Source of the DNA: Isoperla grammatica | Lineage: Eukaryota > Arthropoda > Insecta > Plecoptera > Perlodidae | Assembly (NCBI GenBank): GCA_945910005.1 | Contig: OX246749.1 | Location: forward strand, 33,878,084-33,942,083 | Reading direction: 5' to 3' | DNA: 64,000 nucleotides | In this document: positions 1-12,794 of the stretch, piece by piece | Layout: each line of letters starts with the position of its first letter | Position numbering within the stretch: position 1 is the first letter of the stretch | The notes under the pieces: model-generated | What the model was told of the DNA's origin: nothing | Seen by the model: only the letters and a program-made list of their open reading frames with translations | The model's database searches: none | Made by a program: the position numbers and the translations under genes

Positions 1-130
1 GCCGTAACTGCCCGGTGGCAACCTGTCCAAACCCCCCCCCCCCCCCCTTAGGTAGAGGCAGAGTCGATAAAGAAGTTTTCTTAGGGTGAACTTCTCTATC
101 GACTCTGGTAGCGAGATTGAGAGAGAACGC
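1..130. repeat. Poly-C tract and imperfect hairpin
   Basis: A run of 17 C (32-48) is followed by an inverted repeat: 59-77 pairs with 89-107 with one mismatch and an 11-nt loop. The left arm (cagagtcgataaagaagtt) recurs at 13425-13443, so this is probably a fragment of a dispersed repeat. From 131 to 686 I see no gene. Confidence 0.6.
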
Positions 131-514
131 AACAGCTTACCTCGTAAACAACCGAGGGAAACTTTGAGATACTCAAACAAATCAAATACAAACTAAAAAA
201 TAAATATATCGTAACAATCTCAGCCAAACGTTACTGATATATACCTGATAATGATAAATATTATGTAGGCCTAAATGATATGATAATACTGATTATATAC
301 ACATTACATATTCCCTGATAAAGTGTGTACACAAATGATTACGTGTACCGTTGTGAACCTCAAAATGAGTGGACGAGACAAGAAGGTTTATTTCAGTCGG
401 TTTTGTTGAACGCAAAACGCAATCTGAAACATTTCGACAAACTGCCAGTCGAAAGTAACCTAACCAAACATGCCGTTTTGGCCCACAATATCGCCGCCAT
501 GCGCATAACGTGAA

Positions 515-675
515 TACCCAATTAATAGTAATATAATTAATAATTAATATTAACAATAATTTATTTATTATTAATATTAATAATTATTTATTTATAATTA
601 ATAATTATTATTAATATTTAATAATTAATATTAATAATCAAGTTATTAATATTGTAAATATTAATTAATAATAAT
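515..675. repeat. AT-only low-complexity stretch
   Basis: Almost pure A/T built from taat, aata and ttaa words. It lies in the choline kinase intron just before the first visible exon. Confidence 0.8.
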
Positions 676-727
676 AATAACTCCAGGGCCTTGTGGGAGC
701 GTCGTTACAGCGGGCATGTTGTTCCAG

Positions 728-983
728 AAAGTTCCTGATGCGCGTCAGGTCCCCGGTGGTGTTCTGTCACAACGACATGCAGGAGGGCAACATCCTGCTA
801 CGAAGCACCGGCCCGGCGCCGGCAGAGAGAGAGCTCGTCATCATAGACTACGAGTACTGCTCGTACAACTACCGGGCCTTCGACCTGGCTAACCACTTCT
901 GCGAGTGGGTCTACGACTACTCCAATGAGAAGCACCCGTACTTCTGGGCCAAGCAGCACACCTACCCCACGCGGGAGCAACAG
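728..983 (+). CDS. Chk: Choline kinase exon with catalytic motifs
   Basis: The donor after CAG at 983 is caggtgggtg. The acceptor is ambiguous: ag dinucleotides at 686, 710 and 727 could all serve. The one at 727 places the exon nearest to where homology to choline kinases begins ([15 protein letters not shown]). The reading frame stays open back to 687. The exon is much more GC-rich than the flanking intron. Confidence 0.88.
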
Positions 984-1914
984 GTGGGTGTTTTTTTTTT
1001 TTATGGAAATACATTATTTTTTGGAAAACTAATTTTTAGAAAAAAAATGTTACAAAAATTTTGGGGAATTTTTTTTTTTCAAAAAATATTTTTTTCTCTT
1101 CTCTGATATTCATTTTAAGTATCGTGATAGTGGGGCGAGTTTGAATTTGGACCATCCACAATTCTTTGATGTGGATTGAGTGGCAACATCGTTCAGAAAT
1201 TACCGCGTTACACCGCAATACCAAAAACAAAATGTGACATATAGCCACATAACAGGTACAAATTTCCGTCCCGTCAGGAACATTATGTTAATTTTAACAT
1301 GATCTAGGCCCCTAGCTAATTGAGGTTTTTAGCACCTTCTTACTTGAATTGAATTAAAGGCAGATTCCTGTATTTAAAGTCTTCCAAATAACAACTTTCA
1401 ATGCGTATGTTCATTATCTTGCTTGAAGGTAACCTATTGCATTCCATCTAACTAAAAAGAGAGCGGAATAGAAGAAGTAAAATACAAATACTCGGTATCT
1501 GTAGACAAACTGGGCCAGTCGCTAAACTTAGGCCTATGTTTGCGCGTTACTTCCAATGACGCAGATTCTCATTCGCTCGTAGTTGTTTGCTTTTTGCTTC
1601 ACAAAAGGAAACTTTTCAGACTAGGCCAAATACGATTCACAAAACAAACAAACAAACAAACGACGTGTTGTAAACACGTACAAGGTCCATCCGTAGCCCA
1701 CGTGGTCCAGTGATCTTCAGACAGTCTAGTGGGAACGTCAAAATATTTGTCTACGGTAAATGTTATCATTTGTGATAAACATAAACCAACAGACAAACAA
1801 GGATGATGATATTTGGACTTTACGTCACATTTTGGCAACAACGCTAATCGAGACGATAGTGAATGATGTATGATGTATGATGATGATGATTTGATGAAGA
1901 TGAAGATGATGATA

Positions 1915-1947
<33 letters not shown>

Positions 1948-3729
1948 TATGGTGATGATGACGACGTATGATGATGATGATAATGATGATGACGTATGGT
2001 GATGATGGTGTATGGTGATGATGGTGTATGGTGATGATGACGACGTATGATGACGACGTATGATGATGATGATGATGATGATGGCCAATGTATGGGCACC
2101 TTAGTATAAGCATGTTTAAAAATGAATGCAAAAGCTGCATTAGACACAATGTAACACAATGACTAACTGAGCCAATAGGGTACGCACAACACCAAAACAC
2201 AACAGTGAAACAAATGAATTGAACCGATGGACAAACAAGCTGTCAAAAACAAAATAAGAAGTTCTGAAGTTGGAAAAAACAAACGTTCAGAACGTTTACA
2301 AACTTTCAGATAGTTGCTGTCCATTACTGAACATAAATTTTAACTGGCGAGCAGTTACTATCGTTAAAACTAATTGTTTCTCCTCATTATTTGCAAAGAT
2401 ATTACTTTGACAGCTTGTTGTTTGTCCACCAGTTCAATTCATTTATTCCATTGTTGTGGTTCCGCTGTTACGTCAGTTGCACGTTCCCTATAAATGTCAA
2501 CACAACGAACGTTCCAGGAGACGTTCATATCGACGTACCTTGAGACGATGGCGAGCGAGAGAGGCGATGCGCCGACCCGACCGGACTCAACTCGAGTCGC
2601 CCGGCTGAGGCGCGAGGTCGAGGCGTTCACGCTGGCTTCGCACTTCTTCTGGGGTCTCTGGTCCGTTATCAACGCAAGCACGTCCACCATTCACTTCGAC
2701 TACTGGGTGAGTCAGACACAACTGAAAGCAAACCGTATATAAAATAAAATGAAACATCTTAAATGTGGAGAAAACTAAGCCAAAACACTTTTTTAATAAG
2801 TAAAAAATAACAATTTTTTTATTATTGAAAAAATTAAAACAAAACATAAGGTAATATGTAAAAATTAGAGAAACATATAACACTAACACTACACAATACA
2901 CACTAACAAATCTCGACTCACACATACAAATACAAATACAAACTAACACAACAACTAACACTACTAACACTATAACTAACAGTAGTATATATTTTTTAAA
3001 TAGTAAAACACAAATACAATATATGTATTTCACAGGAAATGTGGACAAAAGCGCCTAAATTGGCTACAGCTTTTACTCGACTCACAAAATAATGGTAAAT
3101 TCAAATGCAAAATTCACACTAAAACAAAATTGTTCCGATAAGTAGGGCACTAAGTCATATGTTATTGTTAATATTGACAAATAGTAATTTACCACCCTAT
3201 AGTGTAGGCTATACCCAAAAATTGAAAATCCACATTTAAGGAAGATAAAGGAAGATACCTAGGTTCAGTTCAGTTCAGTTTATTAGGATCCTGTAGGGTT
3301 ACATGTTAATGACATACGATTTGTCAGGTTTGCACATTACATCTATACATCTATACAATTTAACAATAACAAAATTGTACGAGTTATTTAAAATACTTAA
3401 CCTAGCAGAACAACAAACAGATATACAATCATACAATCATACTTTTACCCTACGGGTAAAAGCCTTGCCACTAGTGGAAAAGATTCCTTAGGAAGCTTCT
3501 TTACATAAAGAAAGCAACAAATGAAGGGAAGGACCCTCTACTTCTCTTGTCTCTCATCAATCGCAGAACAGCGTTATAGAGAACGCTTGGGCCGCCACTA
3601 AATCAATTCTGCTTCCAGGAATACGGAAAGGAACGTTTCATGCGGTACTTCGAGAAAAAGGCGGAACTTGTCGACTCGGAAGAACTTGGAAGCGCCGAAG
3701 ATCAACTAAACAGCCTGGAGTCTCTCTGA
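728..3729 (+). CDS. Chk: Choline kinase, C-terminal three exons (5' partial)
   Basis: The join is 728-983, 2518-2706 and 3619-3729. The product phosphorylates choline with ATP to phosphocholine, the first step of the CDP-choline pathway to phosphatidylcholine, in the cytosol. Exon one carries the phosphotransferase (Brenner) motif [15 protein letters not shown], with the catalytic Asp in HND, then the choline-kinase motif [20 protein letters not shown] and CEWVYDY. Exon two carries [14 protein letters not shown], near-identical to the animal choline-kinase block that precedes the C-terminus. Exon three ends in [16 protein letters not shown] and a stop. FCEW and QEGN favour choline kinase over ethanolamine kinase. 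Introns are phase 0 with GT-AG ends. The N-terminal exons lie left of the window. Seen: motifs and splice sites. Inferred: activity. Confidence 0.93.
1862..2084. repeat. (GAT)n microsatellite in choline kinase intron
   Basis: Interrupted gat/atg repeats with gac and tat variants. It directly follows a fragment reading gctaatcgagacgat (1842-1856) that matches the body of the SINE-2 family described at 47690-47872. The microsatellite probably expanded from the gatgat-rich part of that SINE. Confidence 0.85.
2199..2482. mobile_element. MITE family A, copy 1
   Basis: Long terminal inverted repeats: the left arm (acaacagtgaaacaaatgaa, then caaacaagctgtcaaaa) pairs with the right arm ending at 2457 (ttcatttattccattgttgt). 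The homology with copy 2 at 9290-9573 runs on through gttacgtcagttgca. It sits in the choline kinase intron and ends 35 bp before the exon at 2518. No coding capacity, so a non-autonomous element. Confidence 0.8.
2518..2706 (+). CDS. Chk: Choline kinase penultimate exon
   Basis: Acceptor cgttccag before 2518 and donor tgggtgagt after 2706. It encodes [12 protein letters not shown], a charged linker, then [20 protein letters not shown] and IHFDYW. The phase is 0 at both ends, matching the neighbouring exons. Confidence 0.92.
2820..3600. other. Choline kinase last intron, no gene
   Basis: AT-rich intronic sequence with acacta/acaaata-rich simple stretches (2880-2970). A stretch at 3266-3303 (repeated cagtt, then tcctgtagggttac) resembles the end of a dispersed repeat. 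No coding evidence. Confidence 0.6.
3619..3729 (+). CDS. Chk: Choline kinase last exon with stop
   Basis: Acceptor tctgcttccag, then 36 codons and TGA at 3727-3729. It encodes [20 protein letters not shown] followed by an acidic tail ending NSLESL. It corresponds to the last, conserved aromatic/basic helix of choline kinases. The 3' UTR follows; an AATAAA at 4097-4102 is a candidate poly(A) signal but lies in a repeat (4095-4170). Confidence 0.92.
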   Translation, partial: EYGKERFMRYFEKKAELVDSEELGSAEDQLNSLESL

Positions 3730-4094
3730 CGCGAAGCACGGTGGGCGAAGAACGATGTGCAAAGAACGGGTCGGTGGGACGATGGAGCGAAAGATTGACG
3801 AACACGTGAGATATTTAGCCGGAGGAGTTCAAAAACATATCTTGAGTATACGTGAATAACGAACAACGTTGCGACGGTACGCCAGAAAACGTTACCTCCC
3901 CGCGAACAATCAATTCGTGATTTCAACCTTCTTTGACGTAACAACTCTTCGGCACTTTTTCAAAAATGTTATCTATCCGGGGACTGGTGTGAAACGTATT
4001 CATTTTTTCCTCGCTACTGAAAGATTTTTGATTTCTTCTCATCTAATCTTGGCCTGGCTGGCTACCAATAATTTCCCTTACACTTGCTCTTAAA

Positions 4095-4170
4095 TCAATA
4101 AATAAATGTGTATTTATTGTCCACCCACCCAGTTACTAGAGCTGATTTTCAGTGAAGGGACATTATGGGA
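4095..4170. repeat. Fragment of dispersed repeat family C
   Basis: The words ataaataaat, ccacccagttac and gctgattttcagtg match the start of the family seen at 18617-18875 and 49022-49280. Confidence 0.5.
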
Positions 4171-7100
4171 TTTATCATACTCTCTGTGGCTCGTAAAAAT
4201 GAAAAAAAAACGGGTTTTTACTTTTTAAATGAGTCAAAGATTTTTAATATAGTCTGTTCATTAAAAAGTCCGTATTGTTGACAATTATCACATTGCCAAA
4301 AGAAATACTGTACGGTATTATTTAATAACAGAGCATTTTGATTTAAAAATATTAGTGAAAATAAATATATTTTCGGATGCCACCTTTATTTCGATGTTAG
4401 TTGTAAATCTGCAATGAAATCCCGAGTGATACAAGAACAGTAAAGAGCATGCTCGGAGATTAATCAAAATACATTGCAAACACTCTGAAAATACCCAAAC
4501 TCATTTATTCGAAGAGTACGTTACGTTTACAACCTTCTTGTTTGTTCGCAACTCCGGCCAGATATTTCACGTCCTTCTTGTTCTCTTAAGGTAGTGCCCA
4601 ATAAACGTTACTTGGAAAGTGTACTATATAGTTGAGTTTCAGGTAAATCGCTTGTATTTCAAAAAAATAGTACGGTATTAAAAGTGGTTTCAGAGTGATC
4701 GACACAAGAAAAGTCAAAAACGTGACAACTAAATGTTTTTTCTTACATTTTTGTTTTTAAATCAAATTCAATATCAAAATTCTGGAATGACACATGGATG
4801 GCTAGATATCAAGAACTACAGATATTCTCATAACAAGGGATTAACAAATTATTACTACTTACTAGATGGCAAGTTTCACTCAATTACATTTAAATCCCAT
4901 TATTCAAAATTGTGTACAAGTTAAATGAACTCTACGGTCAAAGTTATTGCGATATGCAGTCGGGCTTCCGAAATACAAGCGAAAAGACTGAAATCTCGTA
5001 GGTACGTTTCCATTTAGCAGACTGCGACTAGAAATTGTAAGAGATATTTTCCCAAAGTGACTTTTTAGGAAGTAAAGAAACGAGTTACGTACGATACGAC
5101 CGAATGGAAATTACACGGAAGACGGTAATCGTTGTTTTGTAGTAATCGTTTTCATAATCAATACATTTAGGTGCTAAAATAAATACTAACAAATCTAATT
5201 TTATTTTCTAAAAATTAAAAAAAATTAACTATTGTATAATGTTAAATATTATTAAATAATTGTATTTGCATAAATTATGTTAAGTTTAATGTAAAATAAA
5301 TAAATACATAGTTTAATATAAAATAAGATGTTAATTTAAATTAAACCCTTATGTGATTCCATTTTTAATCCTGTAGGCCTATACCACTCGTCACGTTTGA
5401 ACCCCCGATTCACGCTTGTTCAAATTGCTTTACAATGCTTCATAAAAATATCACAAAATAAACCAAATATGTTATCTCCTACATAATTTAATGCTCTTCT
5501 TATGACAAAAAAATATTATCGTTTTATAAACGTTGAAAGTTTATTGTGAAAACGTGTTACGACAATCATACAAATTACGTTTGAAAAACAGAAATGTTTC
5601 TTTGCAACAAAGAAACATTAATGACAAGGAAGAGCAAGCTAAATTCACAAGAGGATGACATATTTTGCTTTTATTTGACAATTTTAAAGCTTTTTAGCGC
5701 AATTTTAACCGGCCTCAATCGGGCGTTCTTCAGGATATAAGTGGACCTACAGCCTTAAACAATCTAGAAAAGGTGAAAGTCTTATTTAGAGGTCAGGCAG
5801 CTCCTATAAAATAAAAGTTAATTACATCAAATCATGAGGCTTGAATGTAGAATTGATTTACATCAACAATTGGCCGTTAATTGTTCGGTTAGAAAGAAAA
5901 ATGATATTGCTACAGAAATTTGTTATCAAAATAAGGCGAGGCTTGAATTGTACACATTTAACATAGGCTGGTATTGATCATTGTTCTACAAGTTCTAAAC
6001 ATGGCACATATTTGCTCATTCACCTTAAGACTAACAACACACGTAATATACATTTATGCACGTTCGGAATATGACTGTAATAGAGTGTTCGATCCAGACT
6101 GGTAGGCCTATAGCTCCGTGGCTTCCCCCCCCCCCCCACGGTTTGAACCACGCAATAGTTTTGAAATACCACTTCTGGGGAGAGCACTGTGATAGGTTGA
6201 GTACTAAGAAAATTTATCAAATCTAATCTAATTACATTAACATAGCAGCTATATTTTCTATCATCTTGAACATTAAAAACATTGACAGAAGAACATGTTA
6301 GTACAGAATTGCTGGGAGGAAAATTATGCATTTAAGTAGGCTGATAATATTTAGAAGTCTACGATTTTACTAATCCCTTATATTTAGATTTGATCATATC
6401 TTATATTCAGTCTGCACTTAACCTAACGGTATCACAACTTTCATTACCCCCCTTCACCCCTGAAATAACCTTAGGAAGAAAAATTAAATATATAGTTTTC
6501 TGAAAGAGTGATTTCAATTTTTGTTCCCTTAATTTTGTTTATGTCTACTTTTTACCTTGGCACATGTTTTCAAGGAAAATTGACACTGTACAAAGTGTCT
6601 ACTTTAAGTGTTTTATTTTCTATATGTACATGATATATTTTATATATTTTTTTAAATATAATTAGTAATTACGTACTTAGAATTTGTGAAGATTATCTAT
6701 CCGCATGGGAAAGCACGTTATCTTAATAATTTAGTTACATTTAATTCATAATTCTAATTATTATATTATTACACAAATATGTTTGACAGACACTCAAAGG
6801 TGACCTTTTTCCTAAAAAAAAAAAAAAAAAAAATGAGATACTACCTACGAGTGTACGTATGCATAAGCAATGAGATATCCATTGATTGGGTACCTATGCT
6901 TAAACATGTTCATGTACAGAAATTCTGAATTATACCTGTCAACCAATGTATTAAATTAAAAACTAATAAAGATTATTCTATTCTAAAAATAATATTTTTC
7001 ATTTAAAACTAGAAAATAAATAGAACCAAAGAGCTTGTAATTTTATGTCAAGATTTATGTCTTAATTGTCACCATATCAGGGCTAGACAAGTTACAATCT

Positions 7101-9289
7101 GCAGCCATGCCGAAGATAATTCAACAAACTCACACACAAAACTCCCTCGTCTTGCTTAGCCGTTCCTAAGACCGTACTTTCTTGCATACAAGAAATTGAA
7201 ACTGGGACCTTCTCTCTAGGATTAAAAATGGTAAAAAAGACAGTCTGCAAGGAGAAAGGAAATGTATATGTGACGAACTTTAGGACACTTACTGGTCACG
7301 ACTAATTCCGGTGCCACTTCCTAAAATAGCGTGGTGGGATTCTCCTTTGTGGCTATTCTGCAAACGCAGGACCAAGATGTAGACCATCTAGCAACATTAA
7401 GTTGTGTGCATCCGACATTCAGTGACTGTTGGCTAAACCTCTCTCACTACGCCTCCCCATCAAAATAGCTAACAAATGGAACACGTGAAACAGCTAGCAA
7501 CTTGAACAACGTAACTAAAGAAGGGAGCAGTCGAAACATTATAAATGTGTTTGTACAAGTGTTGTTATCATCACACATACATACTATGACAATTCCAACA
7601 ACTGTAACAAAATTGATTTTTTAAATTTATAATAGATAAAGTTGAATGTACGTACCTTTATAAAAACTTCAAACCCAAGTTGGTAGCATCTCATCGATCG
7701 GTCGTGCATGCGTGACGTTTCAACGTCTGATTGGCTTGACGTAAGGTTCACGGTTTAGTCCCGGGGGGGTGTGGTGGCGTGTCTGTCACTGTACTCGGAG
7801 AGCGAGCGTACCTGCTGAAGAGATAGGCTACTTGTTGAAACTGAACTATTTTCATCTTTGTTATGACAATGACTACGGCTAAAACTTGAGACCGAGTGTG
7901 TACGCTTGCACGTATTCTCTACACCTCATCTGCTGTTTATGACTAGCCTAGGCGGAGGCCTAGGCCTACTACAAGTGTGAGCACACCTGTAGACCTACCA
8001 GATGTGGTGCTGTATTTTACTGAAATAGAGACCCTATAGACCCCTACAAGACAGTTACTCTATAGAAACTGCTCTTAAATGTTCACTTGCAATAGGATTA
8101 AGGTAAGCCTTAGTGAGGAGGCATTCGTTTTTTCGAAAGACAGGTTAAACCTAGGACCTGTTGAATCACGTTAGCCTAGCCTAGGACGAGGACAAGTCCA
8201 AGGGGTAATTTTACCCAAATGGTTAGTGTGTAATACGTACACACACTTACTAGACTAAATAACATCGGTAATGATCTCTTACCTGTTTTGAATCCGTAAC
8301 CGGGCCATGTCACGACTTTATTTAGAAATTACAGTAAAATATTGAATCTGTAACACGTGGTTTTGAGTGTCAACTTTTGTACATCGTGGGATCGGGGCGG
8401 CACCGCTTACTACGCAGTCCACCCCACCGTACAAGAATATATTTGATTTACGCAGTCGCCCCCACTACTCAATGTGAAATCCACCGTCAACATTTTAGAA
8501 GGCCGCGAATTTGAAACGATTTTTGAAAAAGACATTCGCTGCCTCATACAGTGGGCACTTAGAATTTGTTCGTTTTACAGCTAAAATCAAGTATTAGCTT
8601 ACGTTATGATTATCATATGTATTTTAATTCATTATTCTATTTTATTTCTAGCGATTTAGGGCTTTCAAGCATGCTGACAATAGAATTCGTTATTCTACTA
8701 TGATTATTAGATTTTTGGGGGAACTAAAAATGCTAACTGTTCCAATTTCATCCGAAGCTTAAAACGATGTTTACGACCCGAAAACTATAAATACGGAAGA
8801 ACTATGGCCTACCTTCGGTTACAAGCAACCCTCATTGTTGGATATCCCGGTGTTATCCCTTTGGATACCTACTGAAATATGTAGTAATCACGATTTTCAC
8901 GGAACACTGTTTTCTTCCGATTTCTTCACTTTCCATAAGCGATGGAGGTTACATTGGGTTTGCCCCCCCCCCCCCCCTCCCTCCCCCCTTTCATTGAACT
9001 TGCGTTTAAAAACCTTGGAATCCAATCATTCCATTCCATTCCTTTGTATCCTACATTCAGTATACATACTTATTCCTTCTAATACTAATATAAAACTACT
9101 ACTAATATGTAAAACAATCCAGTAAGATTCACCATTGTTAATAATTATTTATTTCCTGTATTGTATAATTTTTCTAAATCTATCTATTTACGTACTTATT
9201 TCTCTATTACACTCTTGTGTGGTAGGCCCCATCTCAAGTTATATGCTTAAAGAGACATCACATGTATAGGCTTCTTGCTAGCTTGCTTT
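4171..9289. other. Intergenic, no supported gene
   Basis: AT-rich DNA with only short chance ORFs. Visible items: a copy of the dispersed ~130-bp family (about 5600-5760), poly-C runs at 6125-6137 and 8963-8977, an A run at 6817-6833, and a short inverted repeat (gcttgtatttc near 4652 against gaaatacaagc near 4971). A more GC-rich stretch at 7690-7850 with cgtctgattggct and ggcggcaccg at about 8396 could be a promoter region, but I see no exon attached to it. Confidence 0.5.
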
Positions 9290-9573
9290 ACAACAATGAA
9301 ACAAATTAAATGAATCGATGGACAAACAACAAGCTGTTAATGCTCTGATTTTGAAAACAAATCTTCAAAGCAAACAAGAAACATACAAAATGTTCATAGC
9401 TTGGTTGCCCATCATTAAACCATCATTAAACGTTTTAACTGGTGAGCAGTTAATATCGCCATACCTCGTTTTCTTCATTATGTTGCAATTTTATTATTTT
9501 GACAGCTCGTTGTTTGTCCATCAGTTCGAGTCATTTGTTTCATTGTTGCAGTTCGGCTGTGACGTCAGTTGCA
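9290..9573. mobile_element. MITE family A, copy 2
   Basis: Same ends and interior plan as the copy at 2199-2482: left arm acaacaatgaaacaaatta then gatggacaaacaacaagctg, right arm gacagctcgttgtttgtcca then ttcattgttgca, continuing to gacgtcagttgca. Interior words such as ggtgagcagttaatatcg match ggcgagcagttactatcg of copy 1. No transposase. Confidence 0.8.
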
Positions 9574-12416
9574 AGTTGAAAAACAAACAAACAAAAAAAC
9601 ACAAGTGTAAGGTGGGAGAATAGTAGCGACAGATCAAGATTGAAATACTGCAACAGATAATCCAAGCTGTCATGGACATTTTATTACAAGATGCGGAAGT
9701 GACAAAACTGACAAAAGAACGGAGAAATGTTTCGAGACCATAAAAAAACTGACGAAAACAAAAAATGACAGATTAAGAATATTGTCTTGTGTAAATAACC
9801 TTGACATTTCACATCACAAATATGTGGTTTAATTTGACAGCTGTTTAGCTTCCTGTAGTAAACGTAGACAGGTAATTAACTGTAACGCATTAATTAAAGA
9901 TAATCAATCAATAATTTGTCACGTGTCTGGAATGTGGAGTAAATAATTAAAACAAATTAGTATGTAGGGTATATGGAATAAACAAAACACACATCGTTTA
10001 CGGTAGTGGTTTTATTACAAAGCAGGTGCTGGAATGTGGCTGATCCGGCGCTAGAATGTAGGTGATCCGGTAGAGCCTTGGATCAATCAATATTAACGAC
10101 ACCGTCATCGATTAGAAGTCTTACAAAAACGTCAACAATGATACACTTTTTCTAATCTGCTTTGTTTATAACTTTCAACCAGGTGTAAGGTTACAAAGAG
10201 TTATTTTGATCTGATTCTTTAGCAACCATTCTTCGTTCACTACACAGTATAATATACCAAGACTGGATTCCAACACTGCACAAAACATGCTTCGTAACGA
10301 TTAAAATTGTTCTATATTGGTTCAAAACTGTGCAAGGAAAACAAAATTGTCATCACTAGACAACTTAGAGCTCTATTTTATAGATGCTGCCAATTGTTAT
10401 GGTCACGTCACAAAAAATAACATAAAACACTTATTATTGAAATTTAGCAACATCCATAAAAGGCATTCATTTATGTGGAGAATTACAAGAATTGTATTTA
10501 CTTGTCAAAATTTTAAAGCAACAGAGAAGACAATTTGTAATCGTTGAAATCACTTTTTAAGCGTGGCTAGACGTCGAAATAGCTATGTGTACAACGTCAA
10601 ACAACGTCGAGTCATCGTCGAGACAACGTCAACGTCAGACAACGTCGAGACAACGCCAACGTTGAGACAACGTCAACGTCAGACAACGTCAACGTCGGAC
10701 AACGTCGAGTCAACGTCAGACAACGTCAACGTCAGACAACGACCACGTCAGACAACGTCAACTTCACATCTCTACACCCTGTCTAACTTTGAGTACAAGA
10801 CAACTAGACAACTTGTGTTAGCCACACAAGGAAGATTCAATCCGTAAATGAATAAGATGAGTGCATTCAATCCTACTTCACTCCTCATAATAATAAATAA
10901 ACACTTCTCTTGACAAGGAGTCGAAAGTAAGATTGAATCTCGCAATATAATCGAACAGATATCGAAATACATAATCCGATTCACCAATCAAACAACATTG
11001 ACTAACATATACATTTCTTGTTATCAAGTTGGCACCGATTCTTTCATGCTTTATAATACAGAATAATTGTTTGTCTAAGACCCAATGTATGCTAGACAGG
11101 TAGTACAACGGCACCATGGTACTGCTCATTACTGCATGCGGGGCGAACTTATACTAGTCATCTAGCATATATTGGCCGGTTGACAATCAACCATGTGCGT
11201 TGTGGCTCTACCCAGTGTAAGTGACTTCATACTCAAAGATTCTAAAGCTGTTATACTTCATAGGGGTGGTTAAAGGATACACAAGACCAGTAGGGATAAA
11301 CTGTTATCTTTAGATTTTAAAGAGAGGCTGTTCCAGTTTGAATGTTTCAATTCAAACTAATTTTAATAATAAAATATGTACTTATATCAGTCTGTACTCA
11401 AGTTATCTTTATTAAGAAGCAAGGGAATAATTAATAATATGTCATGGCTTTCTATTTCAAGAATAGGATACTATTATTAATCTACCAGCAAGTAGGCTTA
11501 TAGCAAAACTCTTCTTACAATGGAAAAAACACTTTTCTTAACAAATTACACCGATAATTTGTATCATTGAGTCACAGTTGTTTACTTCTTGGAGGTAACT
11601 TGGCTTAAGAGAGCCGGTGTCACTTTAACATCGTTGATTTCAACCCTTGTTAGCTTAGGGAATACAAACATTTGATAAAGCTAGACCACCCTTTCCTATT
11701 TGTTAAATTATAATCGCATATTCTCTAATTCATAACAAGATTTTTATACATCTTTCCACCATGTTTACAAAACACACACATTTTCCAACAATATAATACA
11801 AAACTAACAAATCGTGGCAATTTTACTAGTTTTACCAGGTAGGAGATTCATTTATTAGTAGTAAAGGTTTTTTAGCATTAGAATTAGGTGGGACCCAACC
11901 CTCTAAACCTTCAACAATTAGAAATTAATTACGATTGTAAAATTATCCAAATGGCCATGATATTTTAGATTTGAAAGTGTTTAAGCGGCAATCAATACAA
12001 ATGTATTCAAATGTGTGAATCATTTTTTTCATTGCCTGTTAGTGTATTTAATGATTCGCTACGTAATGCCAGCACAAGCTACAGTAATGTTTCCATTATC
12101 CTCTAAACGCCCTTAGGGCAAGCTGCACAGTCATCTATCAAGGTAAGTTTTTCCATAAAATAAAATAAAACTTCACATACCGTAACCATAAACAAATCCT
12201 GTACAGCTTAACTGTGCATCCGGCCCTAAACCTTCAAAACTTGAACCTATTTTAATACACAACAATTAAAATGGTAAAATGAAAGATACTGGTTTCTCAT
12301 GAAAGTTAAGTGAATCGTGTGAGAAAAAAAAATCTAATCGATCATAAAGGCAACAAACATAAATTTCTATAACTAATCAAAAACTTTGATAATTATCATT
12401 AATATGTATGGCTAAA
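9574..12416. other. Intergenic, no supported gene
   Basis: AT-rich sequence with short unsupported ORFs. The only distinct structure is the acgtc array at 10605-10770. No splice-bounded coding segment was found on either strand. Confidence 0.5.
10605..10770. repeat. acgtc/cgtcag short tandem array
   Basis: Repeats of caacgtcagacaacgtcga type with units of about 6-18 bp and many acgtc words. The ORF across it is a by-product of the repeat. Confidence 0.8.
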
Positions 12417-12422
12417 TTTATT
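12417..12422 (-). terminator. Candidate poly(A) signal of the takeout-like gene
   Basis: tttatt on the + strand is AATAAA on the coding strand, 68 nt past the stop codon. This is the first such hexamer downstream. Confidence 0.5.
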
Positions 12423-12489
12423 TACCCCTACACGCGCTCACTTAGGAGCAATAACGAGCTATCCTATTGGTTCGCTAGGCCGCGTGACG

Positions 12490-12794
12490 TCACTCTACGT
12501 CGTGCATGGCCGAGTAGGGTACTCTAGAGTAAAGCCGCCTGGATATCTCTCTGAACACCTGAGTCAGAGCTTCTTCGATGCCCGGTTGAACTTCATTGAG
12601 GATATCGCGCCAGTTGTCATTGAGAACAGTGGACATAGTGTCGCCCAGTGTCTTCTCGCCGTTGAACAGGTTCTCTAGCTCGATGTAGAGACGCGTCGTG
12701 TCGAACTTGAAGGTGTAGTCGACGATGTCGATGTAGGATTGACCGTCGCGCTTCACGACGACGCCTTTCGTGATCAAGGTGGCGGTGAGGTCGG
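12490..12794 (-). CDS. Takeout-like exon 5 with stop
   Basis: Acceptor (coding strand) atgttttcag. It encodes DLTATLITKGVVVKRDGQSY through the family's most conserved C-terminal block (NLFNGEK, LNDNWRDIL, VPYSAMH) to a stop. Confidence 0.95.

Noticed and set aside
1599..2200. His/Ser-rich ORFs up to 186 residues on the minus strand
   Set aside because: Translation of the GAT microsatellite with open flanks, inside a choline kinase intron.
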